Below are positions 7,441 through 13,542 of a DNA stretch of 64,000 bases, piece after piece. Made by a program: the position numbers and the translations under genes. This DNA is from Arsenicibacter rosenii (GTDB taxonomy: Bacteria; Bacteroidota; Bacteroidia; Cytophagales; Spirosomataceae). The stretch spans positions 1 through 64,000 of the forward strand of contig NZ_MORL01000024.1 in assembly GCF_001870735.1 (NCBI RefSeq), in the 5' to 3' direction. The notes below the pieces were generated by a model, which saw nothing but the letters and a program-made list of their open reading frames with translations, was not told the origin of the DNA and did not search any database. Within the stretch, counting starts at the first letter, position 1. Each line of letters starts with the position of its first letter.

Positions 7441-8184
7441 TTAAAACAGGTAATGACCACAGCCACAATCCCGAATAAAAACTTTGGTTTTCTTATTATC
7501 ATGAGTCCAGTATTTAGAACCAGGTTGAACATATACAAGATTCATAAGGTCATTCCAGTCATTTGAGGTCATCTTTAGGCTAGGCTGAATAGACAGCTGC
7601 CTCAGCCATTCATCAAAAGTGTTGACAAACAGCTCAAATTTGCCCCAATCAATATTATTACTGCCCATAAGTTGGTTTAGAACATTTACAGTAACCTCCT
7701 TATGCTGTACTCTTACCAGTGGATCATTCATTCTCTTTTTGTGAATAGCCTTTACCAATATTTGCTCCCGATGTTTTTCGACCATTTCCATAAATGGAAT
7801 AACTGCTTTAGCTAATTCATCTGTATAACGCGAATATTCTGTACGAGTAACCTCAGACACTTGAAATTCTTCAGTATTTATCACTTCATCTAATTTCCTG
7901 TTCATCTGATCCCATCCTGGAATGCAGGATTTAAGATTGGAGAGCATTTTTATATACTCAACCGGCCATTCCCCAAAGTATTTCCTAGGGTATTGTTTAA
8001 AGGCTTTTACAGCATTACGAAATTTATTGTAATCCTTTAAGATATTGGGTGTACAACAAAACTCATATCCATTTATATAGGTGCCGATTAACTGCTCATC
8101 CTTTACGGATTCAGGTAATATCCTGCCATCCGACAGCATATACCAGATATTTATATCACAGATTATTGGTGTATTGGTGCTCAT
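7441..8184 (-). CDS. PIN-like domain protein
   Basis: A 247-residue protein. The N-terminus IICDINIWYML matches the first strand and D-x-N of PIN-fold nucleases. The C-terminal part has MTSNDWNDLMNLVYV and then GSKYWTHDNK, again as in PIN domains where the last acidic residues lie. The middle is helical and larger than in VapC toxins. ATG 8184 is preferred over GTG 8187. It is divergent from the XRE-ImmA gene, and one TGTATACA operator (8287-8294) lies between them. It probably cleaves or binds RNA in a conflict system; the target is unknown. Confidence 0.5.
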   Translation of the reverse strand: MSTNTPIICDINIWYMLSDGRILPESVKDEQLIGTYINGYEFCCTPNILKDYNKFRNAVKAFKQYPRKYFGEWPVEYIKMLSNLKSCIPGWDQMNRKLDEVINTEEFQVSEVTRTEYSRYTDELAKAVIPFMEMVEKHREQILVKAIHKKRMNDPLVRVQHKEVTVNVLNQLMGSNNIDWGKFELFVNTFDEWLRQLSIQPSLKMTSNDWNDLMNLVYVQPGSKYWTHDNKKTKVFIRDCGCGHYLF

Positions 8185-8243
8185 CACTGTTATTAGTCTT
8201 TAATCAAGTCGACTAAACTTCAACTTGATTGAATAATTATAAG

Positions 8244-8251
8244 CAAAGTTA
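8244..8251 (-). promoter_or_regulatory. minus-strand -7 element for the PIN-like gene
   Basis: Reads TAACTTTG on the minus strand (TAnnTTTG consensus), 60 bases upstream of the ATG at 8184. A 7-bp inverted repeat, AATCAAG at 8202-8208 with its complement at 8224-8230, lies in the leader. Confidence 0.45.
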
Positions 8252-8286
8252 TGTCAAAAGTCAAAACAACGCTATTATCTGTAACA

Positions 8287-8294
8287 TGTATACA
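8287..8294. promoter_or_regulatory. TGTATACA operator, copy 1
   Basis: A palindrome TGTATACA inside ATGTATACAT, in the divergent region between 8184 and 8437 and about 36 bases upstream of the minus -7 element. It is identical in core to the two copies in the promoter of the XRE-ImmA gene. Confidence 0.5.
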
Positions 8295-8384
8295 TCCTAA
8301 AAAATAACCCAAGAACTTATTAAAAAGAAAAGTTACTGATAATCAATCTATTAAAAAACATAAAACAAAAAAATCCCTTTTAGC

Positions 8385-8421
8385 TTGTGTATACAATATT
8401 ATTTTTTTAATTTTGTATACA
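8385..8421 (+). promoter_or_regulatory. promoter with two TGTATACA operators
   Basis: The -33 TTG at 8385-8387 is separated by 20 bases from the -7 element TAATTTTG at 8408-8415, a textbook Bacteroidota promoter. TGTATACA follows directly after the -33 (8388-8395), and a second copy overlaps the -7 element and the predicted transcription start (8414-8421). This arrangement fits autorepression by the XRE protein encoded at 8437. Confidence 0.65.
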
Positions 8422-8436
8422 TCAAACAAAGGCGAT

Positions 8437-9492
8437 ATGTTAAATACATTAGCAACCAATATTACCCGTGCTAGACAGCAGCTGGGGTTGACAATGGAGG
8501 AACTGGCGACGAAGGTGGGAATATCTAAGCAAGCAATAAGCCATTATGAAAATGGAGTGAGGCACCCTGATAGCACTACACTTTCATCTATTGCTAAAGT
8601 ATTAGATAAAACTATAGATTACTTTTTCACTGCTCATAAGGTATCATTCCAGCTTAATAACGTAAACTATCGGGAAGGAATGGCTTTATCATTGCATCAG
8701 CGAGCTACAGTTGAGGAATTGGCAAATAACGCTCTGTCAGGATATATGGAGCTCGAAGCTCTTGCTAAAGAGAACAAGCCTTTCGAGAATCCTTTGAAAG
8801 ATACTGCCCCTATTCAAACAGAACGCGATGCCGAAAAGGCCGCCACACTGCTTCGTAAACGATGGAAACTCGGCGAAGGGCCACTACACAATCTGGTCGA
8901 TACGCTTGAAAAGAAAGGAGTTCGTATTATAAAAGTGAAATTTGGCTATCTCTACACTCACGAAGGTCTTTCTGGCTGGGCTGATGATAATAAATTCCCC
9001 GTTATCGTCCTCAACGACCGACCTCAGGACGTTTGTCGGGTCCGTTTCACCTTGCTGCATGAATTGGGCCATCTGCTTCTGATAATGGCCGAAGGGCTAA
9101 CAATTGACATGGTAGAAAAGCTTTGTAATGTGTTTGCTGGCGAGATACTATTACCTAACGACATCTTGGTTGCTGAGTTTGGCCGTAACCGTACTGCTAT
9201 TTCAATGATCGAACTTCTACGGATTAAGCAGCTCTACGGCATTTCGGTTCATGCTATTATGGTGGGCGCCCGACGAGCAAACCTAATTACCTTTGAAGCC
9301 TATCAAAGGTGGAAGGCCAGTGATCAGGATTATGAGTCCGGTTATTACTTGGGCGAAGAAGAACCGCAGCGTTTTCTACAAATGCTATACCGCTGCTTAA
9401 GTGAAAATAAAATTGGCTTTGATAAGGCAGCTCAATTAGCTGGTCGTAGTGAAGCCGAATTCCGCAACATTTACATTCAAAAACTAGTGTGA
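8437..9492 (+). CDS. XRE regulator fused to ImmA/IrrE metallopeptidase
   Basis: A 351-residue protein. ATG 8437 is chosen, since the longer TTG-started frame begins inside the operator. Residues about 8-65 form an XRE helix-turn-helix (ITRARQQLGLTMEELATKVG, then SKQAISHYENG). The C-terminal half is an ImmA/IrrE (COG2856) zinc peptidase with LLHELGHLLL (HExxH) and a downstream CNVFAGEILLP segment supplying the third ligand region. Family members cleave a repressor or control a toxin or mobile element. Here the gene is 1 base upstream of a PIN-like gene, a classical toxin-antitoxin-like layout. Confidence 0.88.
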   Translation: MLNTLATNITRARQQLGLTMEELATKVGISKQAISHYENGVRHPDSTTLSSIAKVLDKTIDYFFTAHKVSFQLNNVNYREGMALSLHQRATVEELANNALSGYMELEALAKENKPFENPLKDTAPIQTERDAEKAATLLRKRWKLGEGPLHNLVDTLEKKGVRIIKVKFGYLYTHEGLSGWADDNKFPVIVLNDRPQDVCRVRFTLLHELGHLLLIMAEGLTIDMVEKLCNVFAGEILLPNDILVAEFGRNRTAISMIELLRIKQLYGISVHAIMVGARRANLITFEAYQRWKASDQDYESGYYLGEEEPQRFLQMLYRCLSENKIGFDKAAQLAGRSEAEFRNIYIQKLV

Positions 9493-9493
9493 G

Positions 9494-9961
9494 ATGAAGA
9501 CTTTAGTAGTAACTGAGGTTGATTTACCGGTCAAGCTGCAGCGCTTTGGCATTCTTTCTTTTTTGAATACTAAGAGTGTCCAGTTTTATATCCCAGACTG
9601 GTGTTACGAGGCACAAAAAAATCGCAGCGATCTATCAAATGCTGATCTTTCTCTGGCAAAGCGGATGGTAGATGAGGGAAGTCTAAAGGTGGTTTCGCTG
9701 AGTAGCGAGCAAGTAGCCAATGTGATGAGATTAATGGCTGAGCAATGTTCTATTTTCTGCGTCCATTCGGTTGTGGCTGTGGTGTTTGCTAAAACGATGG
9801 GGTACACGCTCGTTAGTGAGAATCAGTTACTTCGGGTGGTTGCATTCCAGCAATTAGGGGTGTCGATTTCCCAGTACGAAAGTGTTGCGGCTGGGCTATT
9901 ACAAGAAATCATTAGTCAAGGCATTAATCTTAAAATTGAACTCCTTCACGAGTTGGTTTAA
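9494..9961 (+). CDS. degenerate PIN-like partner protein
   Basis: A 155-residue protein beginning 1 base after the XRE-ImmA stop, so translationally coupled. The order LVVTEVDLP at the start, VHSVVAVVFAKTMGYTLVSE, then NQLLRVVAF resembles the PIN fold seen in proteins paired with COG2856 regulators. However, the usual Asp residues are replaced (His in the mid-helix, Glu-Asn in SENQ). It could be an inactive sensor or a diverged nuclease. It ends 293 bases upstream of the poly-Ubl operon. Confidence 0.55.
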   Translation: MKTLVVTEVDLPVKLQRFGILSFLNTKSVQFYIPDWCYEAQKNRSDLSNADLSLAKRMVDEGSLKVVSLSSEQVANVMRLMAEQCSIFCVHSVVAVVFAKTMGYTLVSENQLLRVVAFQQLGVSISQYESVAAGLLQEIISQGINLKIELLHELV

Positions 9962-10254
9962 AAAAAAATAACCAGGCGGAGACCACCCGGCTTGGAAAAT
10001 TACCGAAGAAACGCGGAGCTTAGCGAGCTTCCCGGTAACAGAGAAATTGGACACTTCAAAGTTACTATCTTCCTTGATAAAATCCAAGTTTAGCTGTGGC
10101 TTAAACTATTGAACGGCCCTTTATCCGTTTGGTAGTGCCTGCATTGTTTCACTAACGTAAGTTGACGCTAAAAGAAAATTTGTAGCAATGGCTACGTGCC
10201 ATTATCGACACCAGGTACTGCCTGGTGCGACAGTAGTTTCTTTATTCAACTTAA
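9962..10254 (+). other. structured intergenic leader upstream of the poly-Ubl operon
   Basis: There is no ORF. Several stems are visible: TTACCG at 10000-10005 pairs with 10033-10038 around a GGAGCT/AGCTTCC inner stem; AATGGC at 10187-10192 pairs with 10198-10203 (5-base loop); CACCAGG at 10209-10215 pairs with 10221-10227 (5-base loop). The last two are tandem hairpins with loops TACGT and TACTG, ending 28 bases before ATG 10255. It is a candidate noncoding RNA or 5' leader; no known class is recognised. Confidence 0.45.
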
Positions 10255-10962
10255 ATGTTTACGACAATGTCGCAGACTAACAATGCCTTGGCTCAGCGTG
10301 AGCCGCAAGCGCCTTTTTTAGAATACATCGTTGAAGGAAAGCCCTTTACCACAAAAGAGCAGTACGTAACAGGCCGCCAGATTAAAATCGGAGCCGGTAT
10401 TCCCATCGACACCGAACTCTTTCTTTCGGTAGCAAAGCCGTGGGTCGATGAGCCGATCGAAAACGATACCCGTGTGAATCTGGCAAGACCAGAAATCGAA
10501 TATTTCTACGTCAAAAAGAAGCTGGAGTTGGCAATCAATGGGGTGGACTACCGTTGGTTCAAACAGTATATCTCGCTCGACGAGCTGAAGGAACTGGGCC
10601 AGATTGACGAGGAGGATGAAGTGTACCTGAAGATTGCCCCCCCGTTTGAAGACGAGTTAATCCGCCAGGGCGTGATTGTGAACCTTGCTCGCCCTAGTAA
10701 GGAAGAATTCTACGCTAAAGGACCGGCTCAGTATACGTTGATCGTGAACGCAACGCCCAAGCATTGGACGCAGAAAACGATTTCGTACGAACAGGTGATC
10801 GTGCTGGCCTTCGGGGCTTACACTCCTTCGGATGAGAAAGAGTATACGGTAGCATTCTCGAAAGGTCCAAAGCAAAACCCGAAGGGAACAATGGATGTCG
10901 GTAGCGTGGTAAAGGTTAAAAACGAAATGCAGTTCAATGCAAGCGCAACTGATAAGTCGTAG
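10255..10962 (+). CDS. multiubiquitin (poly-Ubl) protein
   Basis: A 235-residue protein of the multiubiquitin type with three tandem beta-grasp ubiquitin-like units. Unit 1 (about 23-98) has FTTKEQYVTGRQIKIGAGIP and RVNLARPEIEYFYV; unit 2 (about 99-160) has YISLDELKELGQI and IVNLARPSKEEFY; unit 3 (about 161-235) ends MQFNASATDKS. The repeated VNLARP...EFY motif marks the unit ends. No Gly-Gly terminus is present, as usual in this family. The E1-like gene overlaps its 3' end by 26 bases. It probably provides the protein tag or scaffold of the operon. ATG 10267 is an alternative start. Confidence 0.85.
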   Translation: MFTTMSQTNNALAQREPQAPFLEYIVEGKPFTTKEQYVTGRQIKIGAGIPIDTELFLSVAKPWVDEPIENDTRVNLARPEIEYFYVKKKLELAINGVDYRWFKQYISLDELKELGQIDEEDEVYLKIAPPFEDELIRQGVIVNLARPSKEEFYAKGPAQYTLIVNATPKHWTQKTISYEQVIVLAFGAYTPSDEKEYTVAFSKGPKQNPKGTMDVGSVVKVKNEMQFNASATDKS

Positions 10963-12127
10963 CCCAGACCTAAAGCGTCTCCGTGACGAGGGATATGAGA
11001 TTGAGGTAAAAGGACCGTATTTGCTCGTACACCACATTCCCTACTTGAACGCGAACCAAGACCTCTGTTACGGAACGCTGGTAAGTTCACTTGACCTTAG
11101 CGGTTCAACGACCACACGGCCAAGTTACCACGTCATCTACTTTGCAGGCGAGTACCCGCATCGTGCCAACGGAAGTCGAATTACGGGAATCGAACACCAA
11201 CAGTGCTTGCAAGAACTCTACCAAGGGGTAATTGTGCAGTACGCATTCTCTAACAAGCCGGCAGAGGGGTACGTCGACTACTACCAGAAGGTGTCGCGGT
11301 ATGCCGATATAATTTCGGCCCCTGCTAAGGCGAAGTTCCCTGAAGCAACTGAGAAGACGCATAGAGTTGTAGCGACTGATGATGAAGATTCGCCCTTTCA
11401 GTATTTGGATACCAACTCGGGTCGAGCGAATATTTGCCAGTTAACGGCTAGATTTGAAGGCATGAAGATTGCGATTGTTGGTTTAGGCGGCACCGGGGCT
11501 TATGTTCTGGACCAGGTAGCCAAGACTCCAGTGGCTCAAATTCACCTGTTTGACGGTGACGTCCTGCACACCCATAATGCCTTTCGATCGCCTGGGGCAA
11601 TATCCCTAGAAGAGTTGAGCGTAGAACCGATGAAGGTAGTGTATTACCGTGAGGTATACTCGAAGATGCACAAAGGCATTGTAGCTCACACAGCTTACGT
11701 TACGGCCGAAAATCTTGACGCGCTTGACGCCATGGATTTTGTGTTCATCTGTCTGGATCGTAATGACGCTCGTGGGCTAATTGCCAGCCATATTCGGCAG
11801 CGAGGCCAATCGTTTATTGATGTTGGTCTTGGGGTTAACCTGGTAGATGGGAAGCTAACAGGAATGGTGCGGGTGACAGCATCTACACCGGTTCAGAATG
11901 ACCATCTGCATAAGCGTCTGCCTGTCGGAGAGCAGGGGAAAAACGAGTACGACGCCAACATTCAGATTGCTGATTTAAATGCGCTAAATGCACAATTTGC
12001 AGTGCTTAGGTGGAAAAAGCTTTGCGGCTTTTACCATGATCTGGAAAGTGAGCACAATGTACTGTACTCAATCAACAATTCGGAACTATACAATGAAGAC
12101 CAAGTCCCTGCGGCACAGCTTCGTTAA
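10937..12127 (+). CDS. ThiF/E1-like adenylyltransferase with N-terminal DUF6791-type domain
   Basis: A 396-residue protein. The N-terminal about 150 residues (SPDLKRLRDEGYEIEVKG, later GEYPHRANG and YYQKVSRYAD) match the DUF6791-type domain found with bacterial Ubls. The C-terminal part is a ThiF/E1 Rossmann domain: IAIVGLGGTGAYVLDQVA, LFDGDVLHTHNAFR (Mg and ATP contacts) and DFVFICLDRND. There is no CxxC zinc pair, and no obvious catalytic Cys follows the FIDVGLG segment, so thioester chemistry is uncertain. It likely adenylates or binds the poly-Ubl. It overlaps both neighbours, which indicates one translationally coupled operon. Confidence 0.85.
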   Translation: MQAQLISRSPDLKRLRDEGYEIEVKGPYLLVHHIPYLNANQDLCYGTLVSSLDLSGSTTTRPSYHVIYFAGEYPHRANGSRITGIEHQQCLQELYQGVIVQYAFSNKPAEGYVDYYQKVSRYADIISAPAKAKFPEATEKTHRVVATDDEDSPFQYLDTNSGRANICQLTARFEGMKIAIVGLGGTGAYVLDQVAKTPVAQIHLFDGDVLHTHNAFRSPGAISLEELSVEPMKVVYYREVYSKMHKGIVAHTAYVTAENLDALDAMDFVFICLDRNDARGLIASHIRQRGQSFIDVGLGVNLVDGKLTGMVRVTASTPVQNDHLHKRLPVGEQGKNEYDANIQIADLNALNAQFAVLRWKKLCGFYHDLESEHNVLYSINNSELYNEDQVPAAQLR

Positions 12128-12539
12128 GTATATTCCCGAAACGCTGGAAGACGGAGTGCTTTATATCTCCATTGACTATTGTACAGCCGCACATAAATGC
12201 GTGTGCGGCTGTGGCAATAAAGTCATTACGCCAATAACGCCTACTGATTGGGAACTTACTTTTAATGGGGAAGCTATTACACTAAGTCCATCTATCGGCA
12301 ATTGGAGTTTCGACTGTCAATCACATTATTGGGTAAAGAATAGTGAGATACAATGGGCTGGAAAATGGTCTCGATATGAAATTGATGAAGGACGTCGAAA
12401 TGATCAAATTAAAAAGCAGATACACTTCAGTAAAGTGGATAATTTAGCAGATGTCTCTGCCGAAAATGAAAAGAACATAACTAGGCAAGGCCACAGTCAA
12501 GGCTTCTGGCGAAAGCTCTTTCAAAGATTTGGGTTTTAA
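12093..12539 (+). CDS. DUF6527 family, zinc-binding-like protein
   Basis: A 148-residue protein from ATG 12093, overlapping the E1-like gene by 35 bases. It has the DUF6527 pattern KYIPETLEDGVLYISIDY, a metal-binding-like HKCVCGCGNKV, the LSPSIGNWSFDC segment and SHYWV. The Cys residues suggest a treble-clef or zinc-ribbon site (inference). The C-terminal 50 residues are basic and low in complexity. In other genomes this family accompanies multiubiquitin and DUF6791-ThiF genes. No E2-like or JAB peptidase gene is visible here. Confidence 0.75.
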   Translation: MKTKSLRHSFVKYIPETLEDGVLYISIDYCTAAHKCVCGCGNKVITPITPTDWELTFNGEAITLSPSIGNWSFDCQSHYWVKNSEIQWAGKWSRYEIDEGRRNDQIKKQIHFSKVDNLADVSAENEKNITRQGHSQGFWRKLFQRFGF

Positions 12540-12586
12540 ATTGAGCAGGGGTCACTGTACAAGAGCAATCGGTATTATCACACTTT

Positions 12587-12594
12587 TGTATACA
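12587..12594. promoter_or_regulatory. TGTATACA operator, copy 4
   Basis: TTTTGTATACAAAG surrounds an exact copy of the palindrome found at the XRE-ImmA promoter 4.2 kb away. It lies just after the poly-Ubl operon and before its terminator. No clear -7 element is seen beside it. Confidence 0.4.
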
Positions 12595-12598
12595 AAGT

Positions 12599-12633
12599 CA
12601 GGGGGATTACAACTGAAAATTGCAATCCCCCTG
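12599..12633. terminator. bidirectional terminator between the poly-Ubl operon and tRNA array
   Basis: A 10-bp perfect stem CAGGGGGATT at 12599-12608 with its complement at 12624-12633, extended by partial inner pairing. It sits after the plus-strand DUF6527 gene and 11 bases beyond the 3' end of the minus-strand tRNA-Tyr. Confidence 0.7.
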
Positions 12634-12643
12634 CTTTACTTTG

Positions 12644-12727
12644 TGGGTGTGACAGGATTCGAACCTGCTAAGTCCGTAGACTCCAGATTTACAGTCTGGC
12701 CCAACCCTCCTGCGTTGGCGCACACCC
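12644..12727 (-). tRNA. tRNA-Tyr (GTA), atypical D-arm
   Basis: An 84-base class II tRNA: acceptor GGGTGTG/CACACCC, anticodon stem CCAGA/TCTGG with loop CTGTAAA (GTA), variable arm AGTC-TACG-GACT, T-arm GCAGG-TTCGAAT-CCTGT and discriminator A. CCA is not encoded. The D-arm is unusual: CCAAC pairs with GTTGG around an 8-base loop, and position 8 is C instead of the near-universal T. Confidence 0.85.
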
Positions 12728-12735
12728 GAACTAAG

Positions 12736-12812
12736 TGGTAACCCTGGTCAGATTCGAACTGACACTATCCAGATCCTAAATCTGGTGCCTCTTCCGGTTG
12801 GGCTACAGGGCT
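12736..12812 (-). tRNA. tRNA with UAG anticodon (reads CUA), class I shape, CCA encoded
   Basis: A cloverleaf with acceptor AGCCCTG/CAGGGTT, T8-A9, D-arm GCC...GGC, anticodon arm CCAGA-TTTAGGA-TCTGG, 5-base variable loop ATAGT, T-arm GTCAG-TTCGAAT-CTGAC, discriminator A and encoded CCA. The anticodon is UAG, which would decode Leu CUA, and the arm resembles Leu(UAG) tRNAs. Bacterial Leu tRNAs, however, have a long variable arm, absent here. The charging identity is therefore open. Confidence 0.8.
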
Positions 12813-12814
12813 AT

Positions 12815-12843
12815 AAAAAAGACTCTCAGCAATACCGAAAGTC
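12815..12843 (-). terminator. intrinsic terminator directly upstream of the UAG tRNA
   Basis: On the minus strand GACTTTC (12843-12837) pairs with GAGAGTC (12827-12821), including one G-U, followed by six T (12820-12815). The T-tract ends 2 bases before the 5' end of the tRNA at 12812. Confidence 0.6.
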
Positions 12844-12847
12844 CTTT

Positions 12848-13041
12848 ATAATTCCCGCTAAAGAGTATTAATTAAAGACTTTCACCGTCTGAATTTCTTC
12901 AGTACGAGGTAATAATTCAGATGATATTTGTCAATATTCTTCATACTATTCAAGCCAGTTATTTTATTCAATTCTCCAGAAATAGTACATAGTTTTCCCG
13001 GCTCATATTCCGGGAAATATGTAATTATATTTTAATAAAAG
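12848..13041 (-). other. gap between tRNA-Ser and terminator
   Basis: It holds an 8-bp perfect hairpin (12994-13001 with 13010-13017) just after tRNA-Ser and a possible 20-codon ORF (12944-12882, MKNIDKYHLNYYLVLKKFRR) without a recognisable start signal. Nothing else is seen. Confidence 0.3.
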
Positions 13042-13147
13042 CGGAGGTAGCAGGATCGCACGGGCGACCCCGTCGAACCTACAAGGGCCTTTCGCCCATG
13101 GCAGTTTTCAAGACTGCTGCCTTACCCGTTAGGCAGGCTATATCTCC
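13042..13147 (-). tRNA. tRNA-Ser (TGA) with a 16-base hairpin insertion in the T-loop
   Basis: Acceptor GGAGATA/TACCTCC with one A-C mismatch, discriminator G (as expected for Ser), anticodon arm GCAGT-CTTGAAA-ACTGC (TGA) and variable arm GGGC-GAAAG-GCCC. The T-stem is GTAGG/CCTGC. Its loop is 23 bases instead of 7: removing the 16 bases at 13057-13072 restores the canonical TTCGAAT. The extra bases, together with the neighbouring base, form a 5-bp hairpin (ACGGG/CCCGT, 13060-13073). CCA is not encoded. The identity is clear; functionality is not. Confidence 0.8.
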
Positions 13148-13208
13148 GTATTCTATTCGTGCCGATCCGATAAGGCAGCAAATAACTACCTTAAAGTCAA
13201 CACATAAG

Positions 13209-13280
13209 AGTCCCGTCGGGGAGTCGAACCCCGCCATACCTGTTTTGCAGACAGGCCCCAAACCGCATGAGTTACGGGAC
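13209..13280 (-). tRNA. tRNA-Cys (GCA), position 8 atypical
   Basis: A 72-base tRNA: acceptor GTCCCGT/ACGGGAC, anticodon arm CCTGT-CTGCAAA-ACAGG (GCA), T-arm CGGGG-TTCGACT-CCCCG and discriminator T as required for Cys. Positions 8-9 are AA rather than T-purine, and the D-stem is only three pairs (CTC/GGG). CCA is not encoded. Its 5' end lies about 12 bases after an intrinsic terminator. Confidence 0.88.
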
Positions 13281-13291
13281 ATTCAGGCAAT

Positions 13292-13426
13292 AAAAAAGGG
13301 CCTCCCGGATGTACCAAGAGGCCCTTTTAATGAAATAAGTTTTCTATATACTTATTGCACATAAGCCCCTTGTCCTGCCTGTCAGCAGCGAACACGAATA
13401 GAGACAATATGTGCAGAGTGTTTTCA
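13292..13426 (-). ncRNA. candidate small RNA with own promoter and terminator
   Basis: About 130 bases between a predicted start near 13426 and the T-tract of the terminator 13328-13292. There is no ORF. Self-pairing is evident on the minus strand: GCACATA with TATGTGC, TTGTC with GACAA, and CTGC-TGACAG-GCAG, giving a rod. No Rfam class is recognised by eye; a 6S-like RNA or a leader of the tRNA array are both possible. Confidence 0.45.
13294..13328 (-). terminator. intrinsic terminator upstream of tRNA-Cys
   Basis: An 11-bp perfect stem (13294-13304 with 13318-13328, core GGGCCTC/GAGGCCC). On the minus strand it is followed by six T ending at 13292. The plus strand also shows a short T-run, so it may act in both directions. 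Confidence 0.75.
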
Positions 13427-13431
13427 TGCCG

Positions 13432-13463
13432 CAAATGTAAATCTAATTATAAATCACTTCCAA
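13432..13463 (-). promoter_or_regulatory. promoter for the small RNA / tRNA array
   Basis: The minus strand has TTG (13463-13461), 21 bases, then TACATTTG (13439-13432), matching the Bacteroidota -33/-7 consensus. It is the only clear promoter seen upstream of the four tRNA genes. Confidence 0.55.
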
Positions 13464-13542
13464 ATATTTTCTGAAAATTTCCGGAAATATATTTTAAATA
13501 ATTTGAAGATATTAATTACCTGTTTTGTTATTGGCTAACCCA

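Noticed and set aside
9962-10254. Retron-like ncRNA before the poly-Ubl operon
   Set aside because: No reverse transcriptase gene is present in the window and the fold lacks the long terminal inverted repeats of msr-msd.
10255-12539. CBASS type II or Bil-type operon
   Set aside because: No cyclase, effector, E2 or JAB gene is seen; the multi-Ubl and DUF6527 composition differs.
12529-13364. Several ORFs running through the tRNA array on both strands
   Set aside because: They are translations of tRNA sequence (T-arm GVTGFEPAK- and PVGESNPAIPV-like strings) and have no coding features of their own.
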